NCBI GenBank assembly: GCA_026129465.1
Contig: JAHCIA010000001.1
Location: forward strand, 1,435,964-1,499,963
Length of the DNA: 64,000 nucleotides
Direction of reading: 5' to 3'
DNA from: Flavobacteriales bacterium
GTDB taxonomy: Bacteria > Bacteroidota > Bacteroidia > Flavobacteriales_F > PHOS-HE28
A model generated the notes under the pieces. The model saw nothing but the letters and a program-made list of their open reading frames with translations, did not search any database and was not told where the DNA came from. This document shows positions 19,076-27,854 of the stretch, one piece after another. Each line of letters opens with the position of its first letter. Position 1 is the stretch's first letter. The translations under genes were made by a program, and so were the position numbers.

Positions 19076-19107
19076 GCAAGATAACCGAGCGTCAGGCACA
19101 CGGTCAA
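19076..19107 (-). promoter_or_regulatory. Possible promoter of the lysyl oxidase gene
   Basis: Minus strand: TTG (19107-19105), 21 bases, then TATCTTGC (19083-19076), a partial match to the -33/-7 layout. It lies in the 80-base gap before the start at 19039. Confidence 0.3.
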
Positions 19108-19119
19108 TGGCATGAAAGT

Positions 19120-20391
19120 TCAATCGCGCACCAGCCGTACATGCCACCGATCCGTGTTGGACCGCACCCGAAGCACGAAGATCCCTGACGACATGCCGGG
19201 TGCCACCACTTGCTGGACGCGGCCCGGCGCGAAACGGCCGTTCAGGACCACCCGACCACTGGCGTCCATGAGATCCCAAGCGAGCGCATCAACTGAGGAG
19301 GGCAGGACCACGGTGAAATGGTCCTGAAAGGGGACCGGGAAGACCTCGACCCCCTGTTCGGGGACCTCCATTTCACCGCCCACGGAGGTGTAATTCCGCC
19401 AACGGGCCAAGCCGCCGGTCCAGGTACCGGCCCAGAGACCGCCACCGCTGTCGATCATCAGGCAGCGCACGCTCGGGTCGGGAAGCCCCGTGGAGGTGCC
19501 AAGCAGGTCCCAATCCACCGCAGACGTGAAACGAAGGATGCCGGCGGTCTCGGTGCCGGCGAGCTTCCGTCCCTGTGGATCGATCACCAAACAGAGGAGC
19601 GTGTTGTCCGGGAAACCCGCGGAGGCGGCGTTGTACTGGAGCCAAGGTCCCCCGATGTGCGGCCCGGCATGGCGGATCAAGCCACCGGCCGGACAGGCGA
19701 TCCAGCGGTCTCCGGCCTCATCGAAGACGATGGCGTTGGCCGAATTGTCCGGAAAATTGTGCTCGAAGGAGGTGTAGTAGAAGAAGTCGGTCTCGCTGAT
19801 GTAGGTGAGGCCCCCGTTCATTGTGGCCACGGCCACCAGTCCATCGGCGCGTACGGCGGTATTGCGCACATGCGGCCCCCAGAATTGGTAGCCCAGATGG
19901 CTCTCAGGGGTATCGTTGTACAGGTACCACTCCTCTCCGGTGGAGCATTGCAGGCCGATCTGCGTGGCGATCCAGGCCCAGCCACGGTGGTCAATGGTGA
20001 TGCCATTGATGTCGTCGATCACCAAAGGGCTGTTCTCTGTGGTCAGATAGGTCCAGTCCTCTCCGTCCAAAATGGCGATGCCTGCGCTGGTGGTACCGAT
20101 CCAAAGACGCCCATCACCATCCACAGCCAGGCAATTCAGGGAGTTGTCCGGCAGGCCGGAACCACCCTGCTGAAGAACCGTCCATTGGTCACCGTCATAG
20201 CGGCACAGCCCCCAATCGGTGGCGGCCCAGATCACGCCGTCATGGTCTTCCACCACCGCCTTCACCGTGTTGCTGGGGAAACCCGCGGTCGCCATATCGA
20301 AAACATCCCATTGCTGCGCTGTGGCCGGCAGGAAGGGAAGCAGCCAAGCCAGCAGCCAATAGGAAGCGCTTGGTCGGCAGGGACCGGTCAT
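19120..20391 (-). CDS. Secreted two-component-regulator-propeller-type protein with T9SS type A domain
   Basis: 423 residues with a signal peptide (~1-26, ...LPATAQ). The body repeats the propeller blade pattern DxxGxxWxGTxxGG(I/L), for example DHDGVIWAATDWGLCRYDG, DGRLWIGTTSAGI and GGGLWAGTWTGGLARW, separated by GLPDNSLNCL-like strands. This is the beta-propeller of hybrid two-component sensors, here without kinase or membrane segment. The C-terminal 75 residues carry VFPVPFQDHF and MSSGIFVLRV, a T9SS type A domain. The ATG overlaps the TGA of the upstream metalloprotease (ATGA at 20388-20391), so the two are probably translationally coupled. Confidence 0.88.
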   Translation of the reverse strand: MTGPCRPSASYWLLAWLLPFLPATAQQWDVFDMATAGFPSNTVKAVVEDHDGVIWAATDWGLCRYDGDQWTVLQQGGSGLPDNSLNCLAVDGDGRLWIGTTSAGIAILDGEDWTYLTTENSPLVIDDINGITIDHRGWAWIATQIGLQCSTGEEWYLYNDTPESHLGYQFWGPHVRNTAVRADGLVAVATMNGGLTYISETDFFYYTSFEHNFPDNSANAIVFDEAGDRWIACPAGGLIRHAGPHIGGPWLQYNAASAGFPDNTLLCLVIDPQGRKLAGTETAGILRFTSAVDWDLLGTSTGLPDPSVRCLMIDSGGGLWAGTWTGGLARWRNYTSVGGEMEVPEQGVEVFPVPFQDHFTVVLPSSVDALAWDLMDASGRVVLNGRFAPGRVQQVVAPGMSSGIFVLRVRSNTDRWHVRLVRD

Positions 20392-21107
20392 GGGATCTGT
20401 TGGAAGCGCTGGTTGGTGGGCACGCTGCCGCCGATGTTCACCAGCATGGGATCGCGGTCGTTGCCCTGACCGGTGTATTTGATGATCCCGTCCATGTTCA
20501 CATCGCTTACCGAATACCCCGCTACGGTGGTGGTGGGCACGGTGCCGCCGATGGCCTGCAGGATCAGGTCGCGGTCGTTGCCCTGACCGGTGTAGCGTAT
20601 CGCACCGTCGCCGTTGACATCGCCCGCCCAAAGGGCACGCGCGCTTCCAATGATCTTGCGCGCATCAGTACCCCAGGTGTTGGTGCCTGCGAGGGTCAGA
20701 TCGATGGAATTGGCGGTGCTGCTGAAGGCGAGCGCCGTGGCCGTCATGCAACCCAGGTGGTTGCGGTGCTGTGCCACCAGATGGTAGTTGCCGGGTGGCA
20801 CCACGAACCCCACGGCCGATGTGCCATCCGCTGCGGAGACCACGTCGCCATCGCGCTGCAACAAGGCTTGGCGCGTGGCCACCAAGGTACCGGGCGATCC
20901 GGCCTGGCGCAACTCCAACCGCACCCAGTCCACTACGGCATTGGCACCGGTAACGGCCAGGATGGCAGGGGTGGTGGTCTCTCCCCCGCCGCCGAGTTGC
21001 GGCCAACCCAGGCCGGAGTATGGCTCCTGCAAGGGGATCAAGCCACCGGCGCGGAGCGCATCGGACATCCAGGGTCCCACATAGGGTCCTTCGAGGAAGA
21101 GCTTCAC
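20388..21107 (-). other. Shared 240-aa C-terminal module, copy in the metalloprotease
   Basis: Encodes residues 866-1104, homologous over its whole length to 16484-17206. Here both dockerin-like loops keep the DxNxDG acidic pattern (DVNGDG and DVNMDG), each followed by YTGQGNDRD. Confidence 0.85.
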
Positions 21108-23702
21108 GTTGGACTTCACCTCAGTGCTCACACAGAAGTTGATCACCTGCTGCGACCAGTTGCCGCTGGGCGTGATGCCGAGCGATTGCCCGCCCGGACC
21201 CATGACCTGCATGAAACCGTTGCCATAGGCGCAGCACAAGCCATCGCCCCAGCTGTCATTGATCGTCAATACATAGCAGCCGTCCGGCAGGCAAAGATCC
21301 ACGGAAGGTTGCGGATAGGTGCCATTGCTCGCCTGGTCCTGGTAGGGTCCGCCCGTGGCGTAGGTGGTGCTTCCCCCAGTGAGCGCCCAGGTGATGTCCG
21401 CGCCATAGCGATCCATTACGATGACGATGGTGACCGGCGTGCAGCAACTGGAATGGAGCCAGTTCACCGAATTGGTGTAGGCGCTGCTGGAGCCGCCGCA
21501 ATCACGACGCACTTGGAATTCGTATTGGGTGCAGGCCGCCAGACCGCTCACCGCCTGGCTGGTGCCGGTGATCCCGCTGATGTTCGTCCAGTTGGGCGCG
21601 CCCACAGGCCTGTAGCGCAGAGTGAAGCTGTCTCCCCCACCCGCGGACCAGCTGGCCAGCACGGAAGTGGTGCTCGTCCCGGTGATCGTCAGGTCCCACG
21701 GCGTAGGACAGGTGGAACCTGAAATGATGTTGAAGTTGACGTTCGAGATGTCGTAGAACACGTTGCCATTGCCTCGCACCATGATGCGCGCGGTGCTGGT
21801 GGCCGGGACCACCGGTATCGTCACCGCCTGGGTACCATCATTCGGCGTGGATGTGAGCAGTGTGTAGGGATATGTGAGGCCCCCGTCCACCGACAAAAGG
21901 ATGTCCACATTGGCGCAACTGACGGGCGAGGCGGTGGTGTTGGCCACGTTCCAGGTGACCGTTTGCGTGGAGCCGGCCTGCCAACTCACGTTCGTGTTGG
22001 GCTGCGTCACCACGAAGGGCCCGGCACCGGCGGCCACGGTGATGTTGCGGTTGCTTTCCGCGGTGCAGCCGGCGCCCGGCCGGTTGTCGCGCACGGTGGC
22101 CCTGAAGTTGAAGGTGCGGCCCACACTTGAGAGCACCTCCCAAGTGGGGTTCTGGTTGGCCACCACGGCGCCCAGGTTGGGGAACCAGCGCGAGGAGCTC
22201 TCCACCGGCAACAACGCGCGAAAATTGGGGCCATTGGTATTGGTGGGCTGAGGAGGCTGCGTGGAGACCTGGTTGTTCATCTGCTCCCAGGTGAAGGAGA
22301 GCACATCGGCCGGGTTGGGGTCGCTGGAAGTGGCGGTGAGCACGAAGGGCGTGGAATGCGGTATGGTGCGGTTGGGCCCGGCGCTGATGGTGGGCGGCTG
22401 GTTGTTGGAGGAGGTCACCTGCGGACACTGGCCCGCGTTGCCACTGGCCAACCGGCTGGCGATCTCCGCCAGACTGTGCGCGTGGAACAAGGCATCGCTG
22501 TTGTTCTGCACATTGGGGGCGCAGATGCCCGCGTAACCCATGATGGTGCTGGCGCTGCCCGGTTCGAACGCGGCAGGACCATGGCGGTTGCAACTGTTGT
22601 TCTGCGTGTGGTTGGCACCGTACTGGTGGCCCATTTCGTGCGCCACATAGTCGATGTCGAAGGGGTCGCCCACGGGCTGCGACAGACCCGTGACACCACC
22701 GGCCTTGTAGCTGCTGCAAGGTGCGTCCAGATAGGCCACGCCGCCACCGCCCGTGCTGAACACATGGCCGATGTCGTAATTGTTGAAGCCGATGATGTTG
22801 TCGCAGGTGGTCTGGTTCTGGCCCAGCATGGTACCGCCGTTGTTGTTGGAGTACGGATCGGTACTGGGGTTGAGGAATACGATCAGATGGTTGTTGGCCA
22901 CCATCTGCATGGTGAGGGTGGCATCACGCTCGTAGATGCCGTTCACCCGGTTCATGGTGGTGGCCATGGCTTCCAGTGCAGGGCCCTTGTTGTTGTTCTG
23001 TGTGTTGCTGCCGTGGTAGTTCGCATACTCGCCTGTGCATGCCAGGGCCAGGCGATAGGTGCGCTTCTGGCAATCGCCCGCGCGGGGCGCCCCTTCAGCG
23101 AGCACGTTGTCCATGGTCCATTGCGCCGCGTTCTCCATGTCGTTCACCAGATCGTAGTCGCAAGCCATGGCGGCGGGCATGCTCTTCACGAAGTCGCGCT
23201 TGCGGTACACGATGCACGCCTCCGCGACACCGAAGGCATAAGGGTCGATGAACCAATCGCCACGAATGGGGTCCAGCACGAAGGCGTGGAAGCCATGTGT
23301 CGTCAGGTCGAACTGGATCAGGGTGCCGGGCCGGTCGATGCTTTCACCGCTGCATGTGGTGATGCTGGGGAACAACGCAGCGAGCTCCGGATGCAGCAAG
23401 GTGTTCCGTACGAAACGGAAACGCTCGGTACCATCCCGGTCCGGCGAAGGCAGTTCGATCACCGCCGGCGAGGAACGCACATCACCGAAAGGCGCCTGGA
23501 GCAGCATGGCCCGGATCGCGCCGGTGTCCACAGCCAGTGTCCGGTAATGGTTCGGGATGATGCGCCGCTCCCCACGCCCGGCGAGCAGGGCTTCCTGCAT
23601 GGGAACCCATGCGCCCGGCGCCTGCGCCAAAAGGGTGGTGGTGAGAAGGAGGAGGAGCGGTGTGGTGGTCTTACGGAGCGAGCTGGTCGTTTTTCTTTCC
23701 AT
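20388..23702 (-). CDS. Secreted reprolysin-like zinc metalloprotease with dockerin-like C-terminal module
   Basis: 1104 residues with a signal peptide (1-26). A propeptide-like region precedes a metzincin catalytic domain (~210-470) with the zinc motif HEMGHQYGANH (His355, Glu356, His359, His365) and a likely Met-turn at STIMGYAG. Beta-sandwich domains follow, including one fibronectin-like (~720-800) and a module with LCLPDGCYVLTINDSWGDG, also present in the giant repeat protein. The last 239 residues (866-1104) match the C-terminus of the lysyl oxidase and contain two dockerin-like loops (DVNGDGAIRYTG and DVNMDGIIKYTG), not a standard T9SS domain. Start 23702 is chosen for the signal peptide. 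It starts 32 bases after the 266-aa gene and overlaps the propeller gene. Confidence 0.9.
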   Translation of the reverse strand: MERKTTSSLRKTTTPLLLLLTTTLLAQAPGAWVPMQEALLAGRGERRIIPNHYRTLAVDTGAIRAMLLQAPFGDVRSSPAVIELPSPDRDGTERFRFVRNTLLHPELAALFPSITTCSGESIDRPGTLIQFDLTTHGFHAFVLDPIRGDWFIDPYAFGVAEACIVYRKRDFVKSMPAAMACDYDLVNDMENAAQWTMDNVLAEGAPRAGDCQKRTYRLALACTGEYANYHGSNTQNNNKGPALEAMATTMNRVNGIYERDATLTMQMVANNHLIVFLNPSTDPYSNNNGGTMLGQNQTTCDNIIGFNNYDIGHVFSTGGGGVAYLDAPCSSYKAGGVTGLSQPVGDPFDIDYVAHEMGHQYGANHTQNNSCNRHGPAAFEPGSASTIMGYAGICAPNVQNNSDALFHAHSLAEIASRLASGNAGQCPQVTSSNNQPPTISAGPNRTIPHSTPFVLTATSSDPNPADVLSFTWEQMNNQVSTQPPQPTNTNGPNFRALLPVESSSRWFPNLGAVVANQNPTWEVLSSVGRTFNFRATVRDNRPGAGCTAESNRNITVAAGAGPFVVTQPNTNVSWQAGSTQTVTWNVANTTASPVSCANVDILLSVDGGLTYPYTLLTSTPNDGTQAVTIPVVPATSTARIMVRGNGNVFYDISNVNFNIISGSTCPTPWDLTITGTSTTSVLASWSAGGGDSFTLRYRPVGAPNWTNISGITGTSQAVSGLAACTQYEFQVRRDCGGSSSAYTNSVNWLHSSCCTPVTIVIVMDRYGADITWALTGGSTTYATGGPYQDQASNGTYPQPSVDLCLPDGCYVLTINDSWGDGLCCAYGNGFMQVMGPGGQSLGITPSGNWSQQVINFCVSTEVKSNVKLFLEGPYVGPWMSDALRAGGLIPLQEPYSGLGWPQLGGGGETTTPAILAVTGANAVVDWVRLELRQAGSPGTLVATRQALLQRDGDVVSAADGTSAVGFVVPPGNYHLVAQHRNHLGCMTATALAFSSTANSIDLTLAGTNTWGTDARKIIGSARALWAGDVNGDGAIRYTGQGNDRDLILQAIGGTVPTTTVAGYSVSDVNMDGIIKYTGQGNDRDPMLVNIGGSVPTNQRFQQIP

Positions 23703-23734
23703 GGTCCCTGGTTCATGCACTTGCGGGCCCGGGC

Positions 23735-24535
23735 TCAATCCCGGGTGAGTACGATGCGATGTGAGCTCAAACGGGTCGCACCCCGCACAGTGAGCAGATA
23801 GGTGCCTGCGGTATGGCCCGCGAGATCCACCACGGTGCGGTGGGTCCCCTGCCCTGCTGCCTCGCTCCACAGCCGCACCACACGCCCAAGGCCGTCGGTC
23901 AATTCGAATTCCAGCGTTCCAGCATCCGCCATATCGGTAAGCACCTGGAAAGGTCCGGTGCCGGGATTGGGCATGATGCGCACACCACCCGTACCCATGC
24001 CCTCGATACCCTCCTCCACCGTGGTGAAGGTGTAGATCTGCCCAGTCCGGTCCACGCCGTTCAGGGAGACGTAGAAGTTGCCGTTGTTCGTCTGCGTCCA
24101 GGCATCATTCACCAGCTCGAAGGTGCTCATGCCGTTGATCACGTTCACCCGGCACAACAGGATCTCCTCGAAGGGTCCCCAGGAGGTTTCAAGATCGAAA
24201 AGCGCCATGAGTCCGAAACCGGTGAAGATCTGATATCGGTAGGGACCCGATACCTGCTCGGCTCCTGATTTGGCCACGGTCTGATATTGGAGCGTGGGCA
24301 CGACCTGCTGTATGCCCCCCAGATTGGCCCCATCGGCATCCAGCCAGCGAAGGGTGAACACCGAGGAGGAGAACACCTCATCGAAAGCACCGTCAGGCCG
24401 GACATAGATCTCCACCTGATCGCTGGCGTTCATATGATGGGTGATATCCACTACAGGCAACTGGGCCTGAGCTGTCGCGGCGGGCAGCAACACGATGGAC
24501 AAAAAATGACCGGCAGGACGGAAGATCATGGTCAA
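23735..24535 (-). CDS. Small secreted protein with T9SS type A domain, paralogous to the N-terminus of the giant repeat protein
   Basis: 266 residues (or 264 from the second ATG at 24529) with a signal peptide ending ...TAQAQ. Residues ~25-190 resemble residues 30-195 of the 2274-aa protein: both have a V(D/E)-rich strand, a (S/F)xFT(L/I)RW strand, a VNDA(W/F)T segment and N(G/R)N(F/Y)(Y/F)VSLNG. The fold may be cohesin-like, but that is a guess. The C-terminus has IMPNPGTGPFQV and HTAGTYLLTV, a T9SS type A domain. It is first in the minus-strand run leading into the metalloprotease and propeller genes and has a good -7 element upstream. Confidence 0.85.
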   Translation of the reverse strand: MTMIFRPAGHFLSIVLLPAATAQAQLPVVDITHHMNASDQVEIYVRPDGAFDEVFSSSVFTLRWLDADGANLGGIQQVVPTLQYQTVAKSGAEQVSGPYRYQIFTGFGLMALFDLETSWGPFEEILLCRVNVINGMSTFELVNDAWTQTNNGNFYVSLNGVDRTGQIYTFTTVEEGIEGMGTGGVRIMPNPGTGPFQVLTDMADAGTLEFELTDGLGRVVRLWSEAAGQGTHRTVVDLAGHTAGTYLLTVRGATRLSSHRIVLTRD

Positions 24536-24563
24536 AGTCCCGGGAAAGGTCTCCGGAACAGCC

Positions 24564-24571
24564 CAAAACTA
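24564..24571 (-). promoter_or_regulatory. -7 element upstream of the 24535-19120 operon
   Basis: Minus strand TAGTTTTG matches TAnnTTTG exactly, 28 bases before the ATG at 24535. A TTTG on the same strand at 24602-24599 is 27 bases further up, rather far for a -33 element. Confidence 0.5.
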
Positions 24572-24638
24572 GGGCAAGCTCACGCCCCGGTCCATGACCA
24601 AAGGCATCATCTTCTCCACGATCGCCAGAAATTGGCCT

Positions 24639-25604
<966 letters not shown>

Positions 25605-25639
25605 GTCCTTCTCGTTGTTCGCGTTGGTGGTTCCGTTCT

Positions 25640-27031
25640 CTATTCACTGGCCACGCCTTTGGACCAGGCATGCAGGAATTCGCAATTGGCGTAGTCCGGG
25701 GCAAGACGCACGTAGGTGGCCTCCAGGCGGTCCTTCACCCACTCGTCCACGGCCTTCGCGCGCATCTTCCCCTCGGCCGCCTGCTTGATCAACTGGTAGT
25801 CGTCCTTGAGATTGGCCGCGTGGGGTTCGGTGCGTAAGAGGAGCTTCACCAGCCTGTAGGCCTTGGTGCCATTGGGCATCACCATCAACTGCGGCTCGCT
25901 CACTTCGCCGGGTTTGAGCTTGTCCAGGACGAAGAAGGTCTGCTGGTCCAGCGAACTCATGTCCCAGCGCGTGGAGTTGCTCATCTGGTCGATCATGATG
26001 CCGTTGCTGGCCTTGCTCTCCTCGTCATCGCTCCATTCGGCGGCGAGGTCGCCGAGTTCGGCATCACCGGCACGCACCATGCGCAGGAGGCTGTCCAGCA
26101 GGTCGCGTTCGCGCTGCAGGTCGGCATTGGTCACCTGGGGCCGGATCAACACGTGGCGCGCGTTGTACTGTTCGCCACGCCGATCGATGAGTTCCATGAA
26201 GTGGTATCCGTATTCCGTACGGAACACCTGCGAGATCTCGCCGGTCTTCAGACTGAGGGCCACGGCATCGAACTCGGGCACCATCATGCCGGTGGGCACC
26301 ATGCCCAACTCGCCACACTCCTTGGCCGACCCCGGATCCTCCGAATAGAGGATGGCCACGGTGCAGAAATCGCGCTCCCCATTGCTGATGGAGTTGCGGT
26401 ACTCCTCGGCCTTGCGCCGTACGCGCCGCTCCTCCTCGTCACTGGCCTTGGGGATGCGCAGCAATTGCGCCCACTCCACCTCGGCGTTGATGAAAGGGAT
26501 GCTGTCCTTGGGGATGCCGTTGAAGAATTTCTGCACGTCCCGAGGGGTGATGCGGATGTCCGTGGTGAGGCGTTGCTGCATGGTCTGCACCAGCAGCTGG
26601 TCGTGCACCTGGTCGCGGAATTCGCTGCGGATCTCGGCTACGGACTTGCCATAGAACTCTTCAAGCTTCTTTTCCCCGCCCAACTGCGAGGCGAAGTAGC
26701 GGATGCGCCGGTCCAGCTCGGCGTTCACCTGGGCCTCGTCGATCGCGACGCTGTCGATCTTGCCTTGCTCCACCAGGAGTTTCTCATAGAGCAGGTCCTC
26801 CAACTCACCGCATTCCAAGGCGCGCTTGTCCGTGGTGCCGCCCTGCTGGCGTGCCTGCTCCACCCGGGCCAGCAGGTCGCTTTGCAGGATCGCTTCCCGG
26901 CCCACCACTGCCACGATGCGGTCTATGAGCAGACCCTTGGGCTGCGCCAAAGCCGGACCCGGCAGCAGCCACGCCAGCAGTATCGCCGCTTCAGCGATAC
27001 GTCTCAATGTCCTTGCGTTCGACCGCTTCAT
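25640..27031 (-). CDS. SurA-like periplasmic peptidyl-prolyl isomerase
   Basis: 463 residues with a signal peptide (~1-29, ...GPALAQ). The order is N-terminal SurA chaperone helices (IDRIVAVVGREAILQSDL onward), then two parvulin-type domains: the first around NAEVEWAQLLRIPKASDEE...GELGMVPTGMMVPEF, the second around YNARHVLIRPQV. The layout is that of SurA, the periplasmic chaperone for outer-membrane proteins. The start at 27031 overlaps the previous gene by 41 bases. Length and domain order fit the family; the gene symbol is not assigned because two further relatives lie upstream. Confidence 0.88.
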   Translation of the reverse strand: MKRSNARTLRRIAEAAILLAWLLPGPALAQPKGLLIDRIVAVVGREAILQSDLLARVEQARQQGGTTDKRALECGELEDLLYEKLLVEQGKIDSVAIDEAQVNAELDRRIRYFASQLGGEKKLEEFYGKSVAEIRSEFRDQVHDQLLVQTMQQRLTTDIRITPRDVQKFFNGIPKDSIPFINAEVEWAQLLRIPKASDEEERRVRRKAEEYRNSISNGERDFCTVAILYSEDPGSAKECGELGMVPTGMMVPEFDAVALSLKTGEISQVFRTEYGYHFMELIDRRGEQYNARHVLIRPQVTNADLQRERDLLDSLLRMVRAGDAELGDLAAEWSDDEESKASNGIMIDQMSNSTRWDMSSLDQQTFFVLDKLKPGEVSEPQLMVMPNGTKAYRLVKLLLRTEPHAANLKDDYQLIKQAAEGKMRAKAVDEWVKDRLEATYVRLAPDYANCEFLHAWSKGVASE

Positions 27032-27854
27032 GGTAGATGTCCTCGCGCATGGCCTCGATGAGCCGGAGCTTGCGTTGGTTGAGCAGAATGGACCGGATGT
27101 CCATGCGCGCACGCTCCAAGGGTTCGGTGCTTCCGCGGGGGCGAAGTTCCAACACATCGATGAACCAGGTGTTCCCTTCCCGCTTGATGACCCTGCGCCC
27201 CGGCTTGTCCATTTCGGGCAGGGCCACGCTGCTTTCGGCCTCAAAACCGGCCCGTGTGCTCCAGGTGTCGCTGCGGTCCACGATGGGGATGCCGCGCTGG
27301 GCCAGCCAGATCTCCAGCTCCTGCATGCGCTCTGGGCTGCCGCTGAGGAAGTGGTCCTCCAGGCGTTTCATGGTGCGTTTGTCGTCGTCGCGCACCTTGG
27401 CCCAGCGCACGCGCATGATGTCGTCCTGGAGCTCGAAGGCCGCGAGGTTCTCCTCGTAGTAACGCTCGATCTCGGCCATCGGTACCAAGGTATCGAGCTT
27501 CTGTTCCACCAGGGCCTTCTCGTAGGCGTAGATCACCAGCGAGTTGCGGTAGTCGCGCAGCAGGGCCTCATGATCCGTGCCCTGACCGGCCAGGTTGGTC
27601 TCGGCCTGGTGCAGCAGCACACGTTGCCGCAGCCAGTCGTTGATGTAGCGCTGGGCCAGGGCCGCGCTGTCTTCCGGGGCCAGGTCCACGGGCACCACCG
27701 TGCGCAGTTCGCTCCAACGCAGCACCTCGTTGTAGGCACGCGCCACGGGTGCGTCGGTCTCCTCCGCCGGGCCGCAGGACTGGAACAAGCCGAGCGCCAC
27801 GCAGGCCAAAATGGGCCATGCCGTCAGAGGAACCGGCTTGCGCGATGCGGTCAC
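26991..27854 (-). CDS. Lipoprotein with SurA-N-like region, companion of the PPIases
   Basis: 287 residues with a lipobox at LFQSC, lipidated Cys27 expected. The rest is mostly helical and charged, with an arrangement like the SurA N-terminal chaperone domain (YNEVLRWSELR, YINDWLRQRVLLHQAE) but no parvulin domain recognised. It is likely an anchored chaperone subunit rather than an isomerase. Its ATG overlaps the stop of the 718-aa PPIase (27851-27854), and its 3' end overlaps the start of the next PPIase by 41 bases, so the three are almost certainly made together. Confidence 0.75.
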   Translation of the reverse strand: MTASRKPVPLTAWPILACVALGLFQSCGPAEETDAPVARAYNEVLRWSELRTVVPVDLAPEDSAALAQRYINDWLRQRVLLHQAETNLAGQGTDHEALLRDYRNSLVIYAYEKALVEQKLDTLVPMAEIERYYEENLAAFELQDDIMRVRWAKVRDDDKRTMKRLEDHFLSGSPERMQELEIWLAQRGIPIVDRSDTWSTRAGFEAESSVALPEMDKPGRRVIKREGNTWFIDVLELRPRGSTEPLERARMDIRSILLNQRKLRLIEAMREDIYHEAVERKDIETYR

